From Saccharina japonica (lineage: Eukaryota; Sar; Phaeophyceae; Laminariales; Laminariaceae): a stretch of 64,000 bases of DNA. Under the pieces are notes generated by a model. It searched no databases. It was given only the letters and a program-made list of their open reading frames with translations, and had not been told where the DNA came from. Numbering within the stretch: the stretch's first letter is position 1; every line of letters starts with the position of its first letter. This document shows positions 37,640-49,600 of this stretch, in pieces. The position numbers and the translations under genes are program-made. The DNA lies in NCBI GenBank assembly GCA_008828725.1, contig MEHQ01001542.1:382321-446320 (forward strand), in the 5' to 3' direction.

Positions 37640-38425
37640 GGACTGTTGAAAGTAAGAGGCCTGCTTTGATTGGCTCCATGCTTTTTTTAAAGGAGGATTG
37701 CTTTGATTGGCTCTTAGAGTTTCAACGGAGGCGTACTCTGATCGACGACTCCGGATTTTTGAAAGCGCGCTCTGATTGGCTCTGAACTTTGAACACGCTT
37801 GTTATTTAGCTATGGATATTGGTCAGAGGCCTGCTTTGATCGGCTCTGGAGTACGATTTTGGATTTTCGCCTGCTCTGATTGGCTCTGGAGAATAAAAGA
37901 AGGCCTGCTCTGGGACTTTAAACGGAGGCGTGCTCTGATTGGCACTAGAATATAGGAGAAGGCCTTCGCTGATTGGCTCCGCACTACGACAGGAGGCCTT
38001 ATTTGATTGGCACAGGATTCTGAACGGAGGCGCAATGTAATCGGCTCTGGATTTGGATGAGTGGCCTGCCTTGATTGGCTTTGGAGCAGGAATGATCTTC
38101 TTTGATTGGCTCTTGGTTTTGAGAAGAGGCTTTCTTTTGATTGGCCCTCGGGTACGAAGAAGGCCTGCTCTGATTGGCTGTTGATTTAAGAAGAGGAAGC
38201 GCTCTGATTGGCTCTGGGTTTTTAACGGGTGCCTGTTATGGTTCGTGCCTCTTTTTCACGAAGGGAAGCCTGCTCTGAATGGTTCTAAATTTTGAACGCA
38301 TGCCTGCTGTGATTGGCTCTGAACTTTCATTATGGCAAAAAAAAAGTATACTCTGATTGGCTCCGGGGTTTAGCGCTCTAATTGGTTCTGAACTTCGAAG
38401 GCGGTTTTGGTCGGCTCTCGATTTC
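37640..38425. repeat. Degenerate ~40 bp repeat built on TGATTGGCTCTG
   Basis: About 22 copies of GCCTGCTCTGATTGGCTCTG with variable linkers. Every good copy contains ATTGG, the complement of a CCAAT box. Confidence 0.9.
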
Positions 38426-38599
38426 TAAGCCCTCTGATTCTTAATAGTTATCAAGCTGAACTGCTGGCGAGCGACGGCGACGCCGCGTGGATGGGACCGG
38501 CGATCGAAACAACACAGGATTATTTTCCGGATAGGTGCTTGCTATATTTTTTTTGCGATTTGGTGGTGCCTTCTGTTGCTTGCTGTCGATCGTCTGAAA

Positions 38600-39068
38600 A
38601 ACCTTAACACTTCTGACAGATCATGATCTAGATCATGATACCAAGATCATGATATCATGAGATCATGATATCACTCCTCGGACATATATGATCTAGATTA
38701 TGAGATCATGATATCATGATCTCCTGTCGATCGGCTGAAAAAACTTCACACCTCGGACAGATCATGAGATCAAGAGCATGTTATCATGATCTGGATCATG
38801 AGATCAAGAGCATGATATCATGATCTGGATCATATTAATAGTTCCTCACCTGCCGTTGTCGGAGGTTGTGCAGGATCTGCATAGCACAGCTAGATCCAAC
38901 CGAGGAAACATGTGCTAGAGGTTCATGCAGATTGCGCCGGTCCCGCCCGGCAACATGAGCTAGATCATACAGATCACACGAGATCGGGAACAGATCTGCC
39001 TTGAAAGATCTAGGCGTCAAGTGGGAATCGATGATCTATATCATGATCTGTCCGATCTGTGAAAATAT
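38600..39068. repeat. GATC-rich dispersed element, copy 5
   Basis: The longest copy, with repeated GATCATGATATCATGATC blocks and the common segment CTCACCTGCCGTTGTCGGAG ... CCCGCCCGGCAACATGAGCT; ends in CCTCGGACAGATCAT-type inverted termini. Confidence 0.75.
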
Positions 39069-39458
39069 TTCAGTTCGTCGAATGACTTTAGGTCGGCAGC
39101 TATGTTATGTGCTCATTTCACAGTAGTACGTACGTAGGACTTAGCAGTTGGTATTGGGTTGTAGAGCGGCCTGTTTTTTTTTCGTGTGTTCGTTCGTCCG
39201 TGCAGCCGCATTTTATTTTCCGCTCTGCTCCGTCCGATTGAAAACACCACAGAGCAGAGGCGGCTCCAAACGCGAACCGATCTCGGAAACGAAAAAATCC
39301 GCTTGCTGGGCGTGTCACGCAGGTCGAGTGGTTGGCCATGCATCGCACTGCAGCAAAGTTTCCGCCAGTTTAACCCCGTTTCTTTGTAATACGTATATGG
39401 GAACAACGTCATGAGCGCCCAACTGTTTGAGGTGTCTCTATTCATAGTAGGAGTAGGA

Positions 39459-39697
39459 ACGCGCTCCTTCTCGAAAGAAAGGGATGCGTGGTCAATGGTC
39501 AAATGACTAAGGCAAGCAACAAATGAGTACGCCCCCCTCCCCCCTCTGCTCCGTCTCGAAAGGGATGCGTGGTCAATGGTCAAATGACTAAGGCAAGCAA
39601 CAAATGAGTACGCCCCCCTCCCCCCTCTGCTCCGTCTCGAAAGGGATGCGTGGTCAATGGTCAAATGACTTACGGCAAGCAACAACTGAGTACGCCC
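39459..39697 (-). mobile_element. Three S elements in tandem
   Basis: Copies at 39459-39533, 39548-39614 and 39629-39697, each TCTCGAAAGGGATGCGTGG ... CAACAAATGAGTACGCCCCC, with CTCCCCCCTC linkers. The first carries a small AAGAAAGG expansion. Confidence 0.85.
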
Positions 39698-39962
39698 CCC
39701 CCTAACAGTGTGGGTGATTTTGGTTATGCCCCCCCCGTCCCTAAAATATGCGCTGCGTTGTTTGGGTGTTTTTGGTGTTAAGGGCTTTTTTTTGCGTCTC
39801 GGTTCGTTTGTGATGACCGGAGTGCAGGTTTTCGTAGGCTTTTATTTTGAGGCCAATTCGATTCGTTGTGGTTAATCATTCCGCCCGGCCTAAGATTAGT
39901 GGCATATGCCTTACGACCATGGGTGAAGCCGTAGAGTATTACTACTGTAGTCTGAGTTACGA

Positions 39963-40080
39963 CTATTACGGGGGAGCATAGTAAATAGGGCCTACGGTAA
40001 ACACAAAATCCTACTTCGAAGTATATGTTTACCCTCTTTTTACTAAAACTAGTTGGTCCAATTTTTTTGTGGTTCCTCGC
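39963..40080. mobile_element. GGACCATAGTAAATAGGACC MITE, copy 7
   Basis: CTATTACGGGGGAGCATAGT ... with a degraded right end (GTGGTTCCTCGCGTGAATA). Confidence 0.65.
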
Positions 40081-43015
40081 GTGAATATTGATAGGAGAGG
40101 AGAGACAATAAAAAGAAGAACGAAGTTATCAGACAGGACGGAAAAAAATAAGCGAAAAAAACTGCCGGAGTTGGTCGCCCCTGGTGGTCGTTTATGTAGT
40201 GGTTACAGTACCTCGAATGCTACTGATCCTGGAGTTCTAATCTCGCCGCGGGGAGATTGCTATTATACCGGAATATATATGGAGCCTGAGATCCGCGCCG
40301 TCAGACCGTAACTCTTGTTTTCTTCAGGACCAACGCCCAAACGGGTAGGGTGGATCGTAAATGATCCGAGTCTGGCGGGAAGGCTTCTTGGCCTGGGTTT
40401 TTGTTAGTGGATGAGCTGCGGCAAGTTCCACACTACCCGGAGAGTTTACTCTTCGGGTGGCTATCCCCACCGCACCGGGCCCCTTCGGGGATCAGGTCGG
40501 GTCAACATGCTCAAGTTCCCGAAGGTCGTAGACAGCAAGGGCTGATACTTCCGAGGGGGCATGGAGTGAATTGACACACGACACGAAGTGCACGAAGTGA
40601 GACGTGGAAGTGTGGAGGGCGTAAGCTTTATTTTGACCCATCCGCCGGAGGATAAAAAAAAAAAAAAAAAAAAAATTCAAGCGTTTTTCATCAGTTACAA
40701 TGAGGCCTTTTCATTAGTTACAACCAAAGATGTCGGGAGACAGGACTTTCAACCCTTGACAGACAGCAGCTTTGCCTTGACATGCCGTGACTGACACCAA
40801 ACTACTAGGCTTTAGTGTGTAACACTTCGGCCCTACACCCTTGACAGCGCATGTTTTGCCTTGCTTGACATGTCTCCCGACATCTTTGGTTACAACTATC
40901 CACCAGCAGCGTGCTTTTTCCTAAGCGAGAGCGCTATTAATACCCTGCATTTTGTTGACGAGATGGCGTCGGTGCTGGTCGGCGGGGGGGGCGGAGGGGG
41001 GATCCGTCGCCAAGGGTTGGCGGGGTGGCTTTCTTTGCCGCCGCTGCCGCCACTAACCAAAAACCTCGCCGGTACCGCAAGAAGAGGGGTTGAGTAATTG
41101 ATGGCTTGCTTTGTGACACCGGACTATGCCTTACATTATGCTGATAACGGTGCCGGTACCCCCATCCCTCCCCCGCGCGCACTCCCTGGTAACAGAAGCA
41201 GTATGCAATCTAGCCCTATCGGCTTCGCTTTCTTTGTTGAACCGGGGGGGGGGGGCACTGATCCATGTTGAAATCTGCGGTGTCTTGCGACCTCGGACTA
41301 AATTCTGGCGAGACGCATCAATCCTTGACAATGTAATGTAAGAACAAGGACGCGATAGCAACAACAACAACAACAACCCCTACTCGTACCTGCTTGGTAT
41401 ATATATATATACTGTCTGCTGTCTCTCTCTCTGCTGTGTGTGCTGTCTGGTGCCTGCTCTATTATTATGCTGCTTACACCGTATAACACGCAAGATAGCA
41501 CACCCGTCACGGACGAATTCCATGGCGAGTTTCTTGGCAACGACGGCGAGAGAGTGCCAACAATGCCGACCCATGCATGTATGTTCTATTTGGAAAGATA
41601 TCGACGAGATCTTTCCAAAGCCACCGTTATTTTTAGCGTGTGTCTCGTTAGTTTGGAGAAAACCGGCTCGGAAATGCATCCCAGCCAGGGTTTGGCATCT
41701 GCTTGCGTGTTGCCAGATATATACCAGCACCAGGTATACGGTACTGCCTGCGCGTCTACCGCCTGCTACGCTGGACACCCACGTCATCTGCCACGCACAG
41801 CACTGCGAACACAAGAAGGCACACAAGGGCTCAGGGACCATGGGTAGGGGTTGAAAAAATATATATAGATTGTTCGCGCGAAGCGCGAAAAAAATATAAA
41901 GGCGTTTTTCTCGGGCGAGCTAAACTACAACACACTTAATAATAGTGAGCAAACATAAGAAACGGGAATGCTGGCCCAGCCATAATTTCTTATTTGGGAA
42001 AATAACGTTATATACTAATTTCAGTATAACCGCTCTCGAATTTCTTATTTCATGCCATATACCTGTACGTAGTGCATCTTTTACCTGTACTCTATGTATA
42101 TGCCGTATACGAAGAGGTCGAGACTTGAACGTTAAAATCGACCTCATGTAAAAGTGTGTATCTCTTCGAGATAATGTCCGATTTCAAAACGGTTTTTCAC
42201 GTTGCATTATCTGGAATTTCGCATATAGATTGGTAGTGCCGGTATATCCGTTGCATGTGAAGGATTGTGGAGGTGGCGTCACAAAACTTAGGCAAGAAAA
42301 AAAAAACGTATTACGACTACAGCTAGGTGCTCTAGAATGTATCTCTGGCGACTGGTGACATAGAACGATCACACATGATATACTCACCAAAACGTGTAGT
42401 GGGGAAGTTATATGGCACATATGCTATGATAAGCATAGATACATGGAAAGTTGTGTAGTGATGTAACGACGACGTTCACCGCATTTTCCACAACACACAC
42501 AATGCACAAACAGTGCACAAACAATCTACGCCGCCCTCGGCCTCGTCCAAGAAAACACATTGCAATACAGCGAAAACACCGACGCGTTTGTTAAAAATAA
42601 GACGAAAGCAATCGTTAAAAGCAAAAAGTACCGTCAGCAGCGCAGCAGCAAGTATGCTAAAGCAAATGCTTTGCGTCAGTCCTTATTCAACGTCCGCGGC
42701 AGCTAAAGACAGGCGCCTCTGCGACTAGGCCTGCCCCATCTAGATTCCTCGTACGACCCAAGGTTCAAACCGAACTTGCAGGGAAGAAATGCCATTTTCC
42801 TCTGCGCTTCGTGACGAATACGTTTTTCGTCCCTGGGCGAGGGTCAGCAGGTACGGTACATCGCTGCTCGTCCAAATAAGGGTCCTGGGTGGTTATAAGA
42901 CCTTCCACCCTTACGGTGTCCGCACTCCTGGCGACCTCCTGATTTCTTAATCGGTATACGACCACCATTCCCTCCGCCCCCCGCCCCCTCGTGACAATAC
43001 CCACCCGCGAGGGGC

Positions 43016-45694
43016 GTACTCTTCTCCGCCCCTCCCTCCGCCGTCCCGGCCGCAACCATGGATGGCGCCCACGGGTCCCGCGTTGAGAGATCGGGATCAA
43101 ACATTCGAGGCGTGGCCACAGCATTGCTCAAACTCTTGGACGGTGCTTGCCGCATCATCCCCCTGACGACCCCGCGGCTGCTTTCATGCTCGAGGGCCAT
43201 AGTGTTGATCAAGCTCGCGCGCCTCGCAAATACCGAAACATAGCTTTGTAGTTAGCTGGCTATCTTCCTGTCGATGGAAACGACGAAGAGGGTGCGAAGA
43301 TACCAGCGGCAGCCGTGAATATGAGGGAGACAACAAGAGGACAATAATAGTGTTGCCGTGGCCCGCAAACGACTTCGACACCTTTCCGCCGATTTAAGTG
43401 AGCAGCCACTCGTGTACATCCGAAACGAGCGCGCATTTAATTCCATTTACATAGCACAATATATAATTGATATCAATAGTACCACTACTTTCAAGAAAGC
43501 TAGCTACCCGTCTCCTCGCCAACAAGAGTACTTCTCATGCCTCAGCACGACTCGTAAGCGAGACCAGGTTATGACACGCACCAAAGTTTGCAATGCTTTA
43601 CATATTGTGATAGCTATACAAGGATCTACACCTGCCTCTCATCTGGATATCGCTGTCGCCTGGTCGCGTGTGATCCGTAACTTCGTCGTCCTGGCCAAGG
43701 GCGAGACCCATCTACTCGTTGCCTTCTTTGGCTCCACCTGCAGCATCGTCGCCTCCATCATCAGTGTTATCTGGAAGTTGATTGGGAAATTGTACGGTCC
43801 ATGCCACATTAGCGTATTAGACAGTGAAACAAAAATCGCAAACACACGCAAGCGCTACACAATATAGTTCGCTTGCATCAGAAGTGTCAGACTCTACCAA
43901 ACGCAATAAAACACCCGTAGAACGTTTACACACATGCCATCAAGCGTACGTTTAAGCTCAAGAGAACGACCAACGACTTACCTGCTGTCTTTGCGGTGTT
44001 CCCTGTAGGAAGGCCGACGTCGTTGAAGTCACCAGGGTACCCCACACCATCGTCCAGCGGTACCTTGTAAGATTCCTCCCTACGGATGATACATAAGCCC
44101 CGCAACGCTAAATCTTCCAAAGTGGCAGGTTCAGCGGACTCCGTCCGTGTTTGCCTTCGTGTACACCTCCCCCCCCTCCCTCAACGCATCCTCCTCCTTC
44201 CTGGGAAGCACGCTCGCCTCTGCGGCTGCATCCAACCCCTCGTCACCGCCTACTGCGATTTCCTGCAGGGGGTGGGTAGGGCGCCGTTTCGGGGTACTGC
44301 GCCCCGGCCTGAAGCAGTGGATACCGCATGTTTGCCTGGCCCCTCATGACACGGGTATCGGCGAGGACCTAGCGTACAGGACAAAGTCACCTTGTGTGTT
44401 TACCCTCGTAAGGTTGACCCCTCCCCACCGCCCGACTAGCTGGGTCGGAACTGCCCAGTGACAGAGAGCCACAAGCGACGCGAAGAGTAGCTGGAGCTGT
44501 ACAGGAGCACATGTTTCGCGGAGAGGGTGTGGACGACGCCTGTTTCACGGAGAGGGGCGCGGATGAGGGCGGGAAAGGATGAAGGAACTCTTGTGTGTGA
44601 AACTTGAGGGGCGATGAGCGTTACGGTCCAAACTACTGTAGTACAAAAAATCGATGATAGACTTTGGGCCGGCCACCGTCTTTTCTCGCTAACTTTCAAA
44701 CCGGGCGCAGGGTGCTCAGGTTCAGGGAACGCTGAGGCGAAGCGACGGGGCACGTGAAATCGACCATGTTTTTGTACAGAAGGAACGAGGCAGATATATC
44801 AGCCAGGCTTAGTCCCCTTATGCGTCGTAGAGGCGAGCGCTCGCGCAGCGGGAGAACGGAATGGTGCTCTTCGGCAAATGCTTCCCCAGTAGGCTTGCCA
44901 TCATGGCTGCGTGTTATCGAGACTATTTTGCTACCGACTCCAACTTGGCAAACGGATCCAAGTACAAGGTATTCGCTGCTTCTACACCCCAGGTGTTGAA
45001 GACCTGTGCAGCATCCATTTTGATGGCGACACCAGTCAGCGCAGGGTTCATCGAGCAGAAAGGCGGTCGCCGTGCAAGTTCGTGCAAAGGCACCAAAGGT
45101 AAAAGAGTGCAGGTATCCCTGCACAAAAACCACAAAATCAGTGTTTATATAACAACACCGCCGCGACCGTTCACCTACGTATGTAGTTTCCTACCAGAAA
45201 AAAAAGACACAGGTACGAGTATGTACTCGTGTTCTTTGTCATGCCACTCATGGTTGGCTACGCTCACCTTGGTTGTGTTGGAGTCCACGGGTAGACCATG
45301 AAGAACCATAGGGAACGTCTCCTTTGTGAGCCGTCTCCTTTGTGAGCCCCGTCTCCAAGTGCAAGAGGAGGTGCCATACTGGGCGGCTACAGCAGCAGTA
45401 CGTTGATGGTCGCTATGTTTTCCCTCCTGGAATCGACTGTCTCCCACTCCGCGTATACGGGACCTTCTTCCCTTCCACCCGGTTGGTCACTCTTACGAAG
45501 GACACCGGCAGCAACAACAGGATGGGCGGCTTGCGCCCGTAGACTCTGAGCTTGACCTCGTCGGAGTGCTCGGGCTGCTTGTTCGGCTGCTTTCTCCTGC
45601 TGCTACTCCTGCTGCCTGCTGGCTCTGTTGGTGCTGTTGGTGGTGGTGGTGGTAGTGGTGGTGTTGGTGCTGCTGCTGCTGCTGCTACTGGCAC
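43016..45694 (-). other. Possible unrecognised minus-strand gene or gene relic
   Basis: Coding-like segments on the minus strand: about 45580-45430 (SDEVKLRVYGRKPPILLLLP), 45447-45210 (GLPVDSNTTKVSVANHEWHD), 44085-43981 (EESYKVPLDDGVGYPGDFND, donor GTAAGT) and 43213-43017 (GMMRQAPSKSLSNAVATPRM, donor GTGGGT). They show coding-like third positions and plausible donors, but frames between the first two do not join without a shift, and I do not recognise the product. It would be divergent from TADA2. Some plus-strand segments here (44861-45110, 43640-43790) look equally coding-like, so strand is uncertain. Confidence 0.25.
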
Positions 45695-46024
45695 TGGTGC
45701 TTATGTTCGGCCTCTATTAATAGCACGGGCTTTCCCCTTCGAAGTCTGCTGCGTTCCCTGTCTGTGCTGGCTGCTGGTTGATGTTGTTGGTACTTCTCTT
45801 GGCGTTGCTCTCCCTCCTCAGCGTCGTGCGCCTGACACGGAGAGCTCTGACTGCCTGGTCTGTAGTTGCTGCTGGTCTCTCTGCTGCTGTGATGCTGGTG
45901 CTGTGGTAGTGGTGCTGTGCTGTTGCTGCTGAAGATGATGATGTTGGCACCGAGGACGGCTCTCGTATGTACAGAAACATGACAGTCCCGTGAGCGCGGG
46001 TCGAATCTCGGGGTGGTTTTGGCC

Positions 46025-46265
46025 TTTTGGCCAATGAGCATCGTCGTAATCAAAAGTCGTTTTTAAACTCGCTCGGTAAAACACTCGTATTTTAGCGTAT
46101 TGACCAATAAAAATGCGTCGTAATCAAGAAAAATCCCCTACCAACCGATTGCACCAGTGCCCACACAAGAACCCGCCAACCTACAGGTCCCTATGGCCCT
46201 AAGTAAAAATCCCGTCAACTTGTGTGGAAACCCACTCAGTCCAAATCAGCCAATCAGAATGACAT
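46025..46265 (+). promoter_or_regulatory. CCAAT boxes upstream of TADA2
   Basis: GCCAATGAGC (about 46030), ACCAATAAAA (about 46102) and GCCAATCAGA (about 46248) precede the ATG at 46385. The first two are each followed by a copy of CGTCGTAATCAA. Typical NF-Y-type sites by sequence; function inferred. Confidence 0.45.
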
Positions 46266-46384
46266 GTCAAATAGAGCTGCGCGCGCGTGGTTGCTGTTGC
46301 GTTGCACACCGACACGAACCGCAAAGTCTATCTGCAAGGATTTTCGGCTGTGGAGGGTTGTGAGAGAGAGAGGAGAAGGAGAAG

Positions 46385-46612
46385 ATGGCTCAAGCAAACG
46401 GGGACTCGACCCCCCCGCTTGGTGGAAGATCCTCGCCGGTGCACAAGCGCGCGCGGGAAGAATCTGCGCACGATGTTGGCGATTGCGACGAAGAAGTTCA
46501 CTGCCCTGCGCCCAAGATGGACGAGAACAGAGAAGCGGCCATCAGCATGCTTCCTGGCCTAGACCTCACCAAGGACCAACCTTGCCACGGGTGCCGCAAG
46601 TATCTGCCTCGG
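46385..46612 (+). CDS. TADA2: TADA2 exon 1
   Basis: 76 codons from MAQANGDSTPPLGGRSSPVH to DQPCHGCRKYLPR, phase 0 end at CGG|GTGAGTG. CHGC is the first zinc-ligand pair of the ZZ finger, comparable to PCRGCSSYL in animal TADA2A. CCAAT boxes lie 130-360 bp upstream. Confidence 0.82.
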
Positions 46613-49600
46613 GTGAGTGAAGCAGCCGTGGGCAAGTACTGGCTGCAGCTGCTACCACAGCGCACGGGTCGTCAAGTTAGTTTCGTTTTGTTCTTCATGC
46701 TGTGCGCGTTTTTTGAAAAAATCTGGGTTGGGTTCAATTTCAACTTTATAACGCACGCGTACCATTGATGTGGTCGGAAATATAGAGTGCATTCGGTGTT
46801 TTATCCGAATATACCAATGCACTCTATATTATAGGATTATTTGCGGTGTTCTTCAACCGAAAGGCGGCGGAGCTCGCATGTAGTTCTGCCCGCGCAGGTG
46901 CGATCCATAATTGTGCGGGCACAGCAACGACTTCGTACGTAAATTCTCCTGAACACAACGGCCCCGCAGCACACTGTCCAAGCAGGCGTGTTCTGGCTGG
47001 GGTTAGGGCACAGCATTTGTATCGTGCCTGCGCGGGCAGACCCTACCCATGATGATACCGCGGCTGCTTGCTTGCACTGCAACGGGCCAGAGCAAAACAA
47101 AGAAGAGGGTTCTCGAGCAGACACATCGGCGGCTGACGGCCCTCTTGACCCTTGACAGGGAAAATCCGTCACGACGTTTCCCTCACAAAGCTACGAGTAG
47201 TGTATTGGGTCTAAACAGGTCATGACGGGTTAAAATTAATTTAGACCGTCAACCAATACGACGTACGAGTATATCTTTCTTTGTTCTCGAGAAGGACGGC
47301 CGAGGGCCGTTGGCCATTTATTAGATGTTCGTTGTTGTTGTTGTTGTTGTCGTCGTACGTATCATAGCGCCGACAATAATTAACGCAGCATTCAATGTTG
47401 TTGTCGTTGTTATTGCTGTTGTTGCTGTTGTTGCCGTTGCTGTACGTAGGATATGTACGTAAGTGCGAGTAGTATGCTTGTGTGAGGGTATTACCCCATT
47501 GTGATTTCACGCGCAGGTTCGAGTCCTGCCGACGACGCCAAATGTGAGGGTATTACCTGCTGAGTTATAGGGGTAAAAGATCGATCGATTACCCATCCCA
47601 GGGTAATCCTTATAACACTTGTATTAATAGTAACATCAGGCAGCATCAGCCGCTGACGCAAATCCAAGTAAGTACTGCATGACTGCTCGTAGTGGACAAG
47701 TAGTGGAAGGAAGTATTTTTTATTAAGCAGTTCGTAGTCTATACTCGTACGAGACCCTCAATCATATTTTGCGATTCTTTGTGTACTGCTGTATGCGTCT
47801 TATAGACTATTACTACTGTGCCAGTCAGTACTACTCGTAGTGTGCGGCTGTAAATGACAAGATTTGCTGTGTGCGGTTTTTTAAACCGGGAACCGGGTAA
47901 TAGTCTATACTCGTATATAGCCCTCACTCTTATTTTGCGATTCTGCGATTCTGTGCGTACTGCTGTATGCGTCTTACAGACTATTACTACATACCACCAG
48001 TCAGTACTTGTTTGCGGCTGTAAATAACAAGATTTACTCTGTGCAGTTTTTTATACCTGGAACCTGAGAAAATTACCAAACTCGTATTTCTGTAAATTTC
48101 GCTACAGCTGGCAGTTGATAATTATACGGTAATACTTTGGACTACGAAACAATAGCCTGCTATTAATGGAGCGTAACGCGACACTCACATTCACTTTCGG
48201 CATTCAGTTTTGCGGATTTCGACTTGATTTCTTGTGTAGGGGTACTTCATCGCGTACGGTAACACATCTATTCAACCGAAAACCTTGAAAAAAAAAATCA
48301 AGTTGATGCAGTTTCGATGAAAATCTAGCCGCCATTTTGGCCAAAATATACGCGAAAAAAACACACTCAAAAGGTCCCCGCTTGAATGCCTGGACGAACG
48401 CGCTTTGCCGACGAAATTTCAGATCGAAAATCGAACAATTGGATCCCGAAACCAGATTTTTGTGTCGCTCATCGTAACATCTTGACGTTGCATCGGGGAT
48501 CTTGCGCTCGCGATATCTCTTGATCGAAAACGAATTTGGCGATGGTCAAAATGTTGATCGTTTCGCAATACCTTAAGGAGTTTTCACACCGAGATCCAGC
48601 TTTATACGCAACACGCCTTTTCCGGACTTTCTTTTTTTTTTTAGAATCGTTAATCTCCGTGCGGGACGAGAGTTACTCGGCACGGACTTTGTCGACGAAA
48701 ACGAATCGTATTTAAAAAATTAAAACGTCTCTGTGTGCGTTCCAGGCTCAGAAAAAACATCTGCCAAATTTGGAGCTATTGTATTGCGAAAAAACGCCGA
48801 TTAAGTGAATGTTACTGTCTAGGCTGGACCAGTTCGTATATTCACACGATACATTTATTGAAGGCTCTGCGCAGGCCTACTACAGCAGTCTTATAGTATT
48901 GCTAGGGACCATAAAAAATAGGACCTAAGGTGCACACAAAAACCTACATATTTCCCTATTGTTACTAACAATATTTGGTCCTATTTACTATGGTCCCCCG
49001 TAATATAGTAGTAGTATACCCCGTGTATCGTATACACGGCTGATGATGATGTTGTTCTACCTATCATATAATATGATACGAACTATGTCATGTGAAGAAC
49101 GCACACGCATAAACCCCACGAGATCCTGTTGGGAAAAAATGTCCACTGCTGTATCATACGTACACAATTTTACTCCACTCTTACTTCTTCACCCCCCCCC
49201 CCCCATCCCCAGCCATGGCGTGGTTGTCCTCGAAATATCGGTATCAAGGCGACTTCGCTCACGAGAGCTTTCTCTTCGGTGGCGATGCTGCTGCACTTTG
49301 ACGGTGACCTTATTTTCGAAGAGCACCTGCAGATGGAGTACGCCGCGGAGAACCTTTGGTGAGGACGTACCCTGGGTTAGAGTATGCCATGGCTTGCCTT
49401 GCCTTGCCTTGCCTTGCTTTGCCTTGCCTTGCGTTGCCTTGCCTTGCTGCCTTGCCTTGCCTTGCCTTGCCTTGCCTTGCCTTGCCTTGCCTTGCCTTGC
49501 CTTGCCTTGCCTTGCCTTGCCTTGCCTCGCATTGCATTGCCTTGCCCCTTGCCTTGCCTCGCCCCGCCTTGCCTTTGTCTTGGGCTGACACGTGGTGGTG

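Larger units (their letters stand above)
36890..42990. other. Gene-poor interval between PLGG1 and the 43 kb region
   Basis: Besides the CCAAT-type repeat, a GATC element, S elements and one MITE, I recognise no gene. Short ORFs at 40861-41097 and 41380-41854 are open on both strands, lack splice logic and match nothing I know. 40640-40677 ends in A22 after CCATCCGCCGGAGGAT; a related end (CCATCCGCCGGAAGATAAAA) is at 8618-8640, suggesting a polyA-tailed retroposon tail. Confidence 0.6.

Noticed and set aside
40320..40677. Structured RNA or complete SINE
   Set aside because: It ends in A22 and shares a short end with 8.6 kb, but no pol III boxes or second full copy are seen in the window.
44700..45133. 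RRM domain on the minus strand (ITRSHDGKPTGEAFAE)
   Set aside because: Resembles one RRM half-motif, but the neighbouring RNP residues and the rest of the fold are absent, and the plus strand is equally open.
46613..46677. Extension of TADA2 exon 1 through VSEAAVGKYWLQLLPQ
   Set aside because: The open frame continues past a strong GTGAGTG donor, but the ZZ finger pairs only if splicing occurs at 46612.
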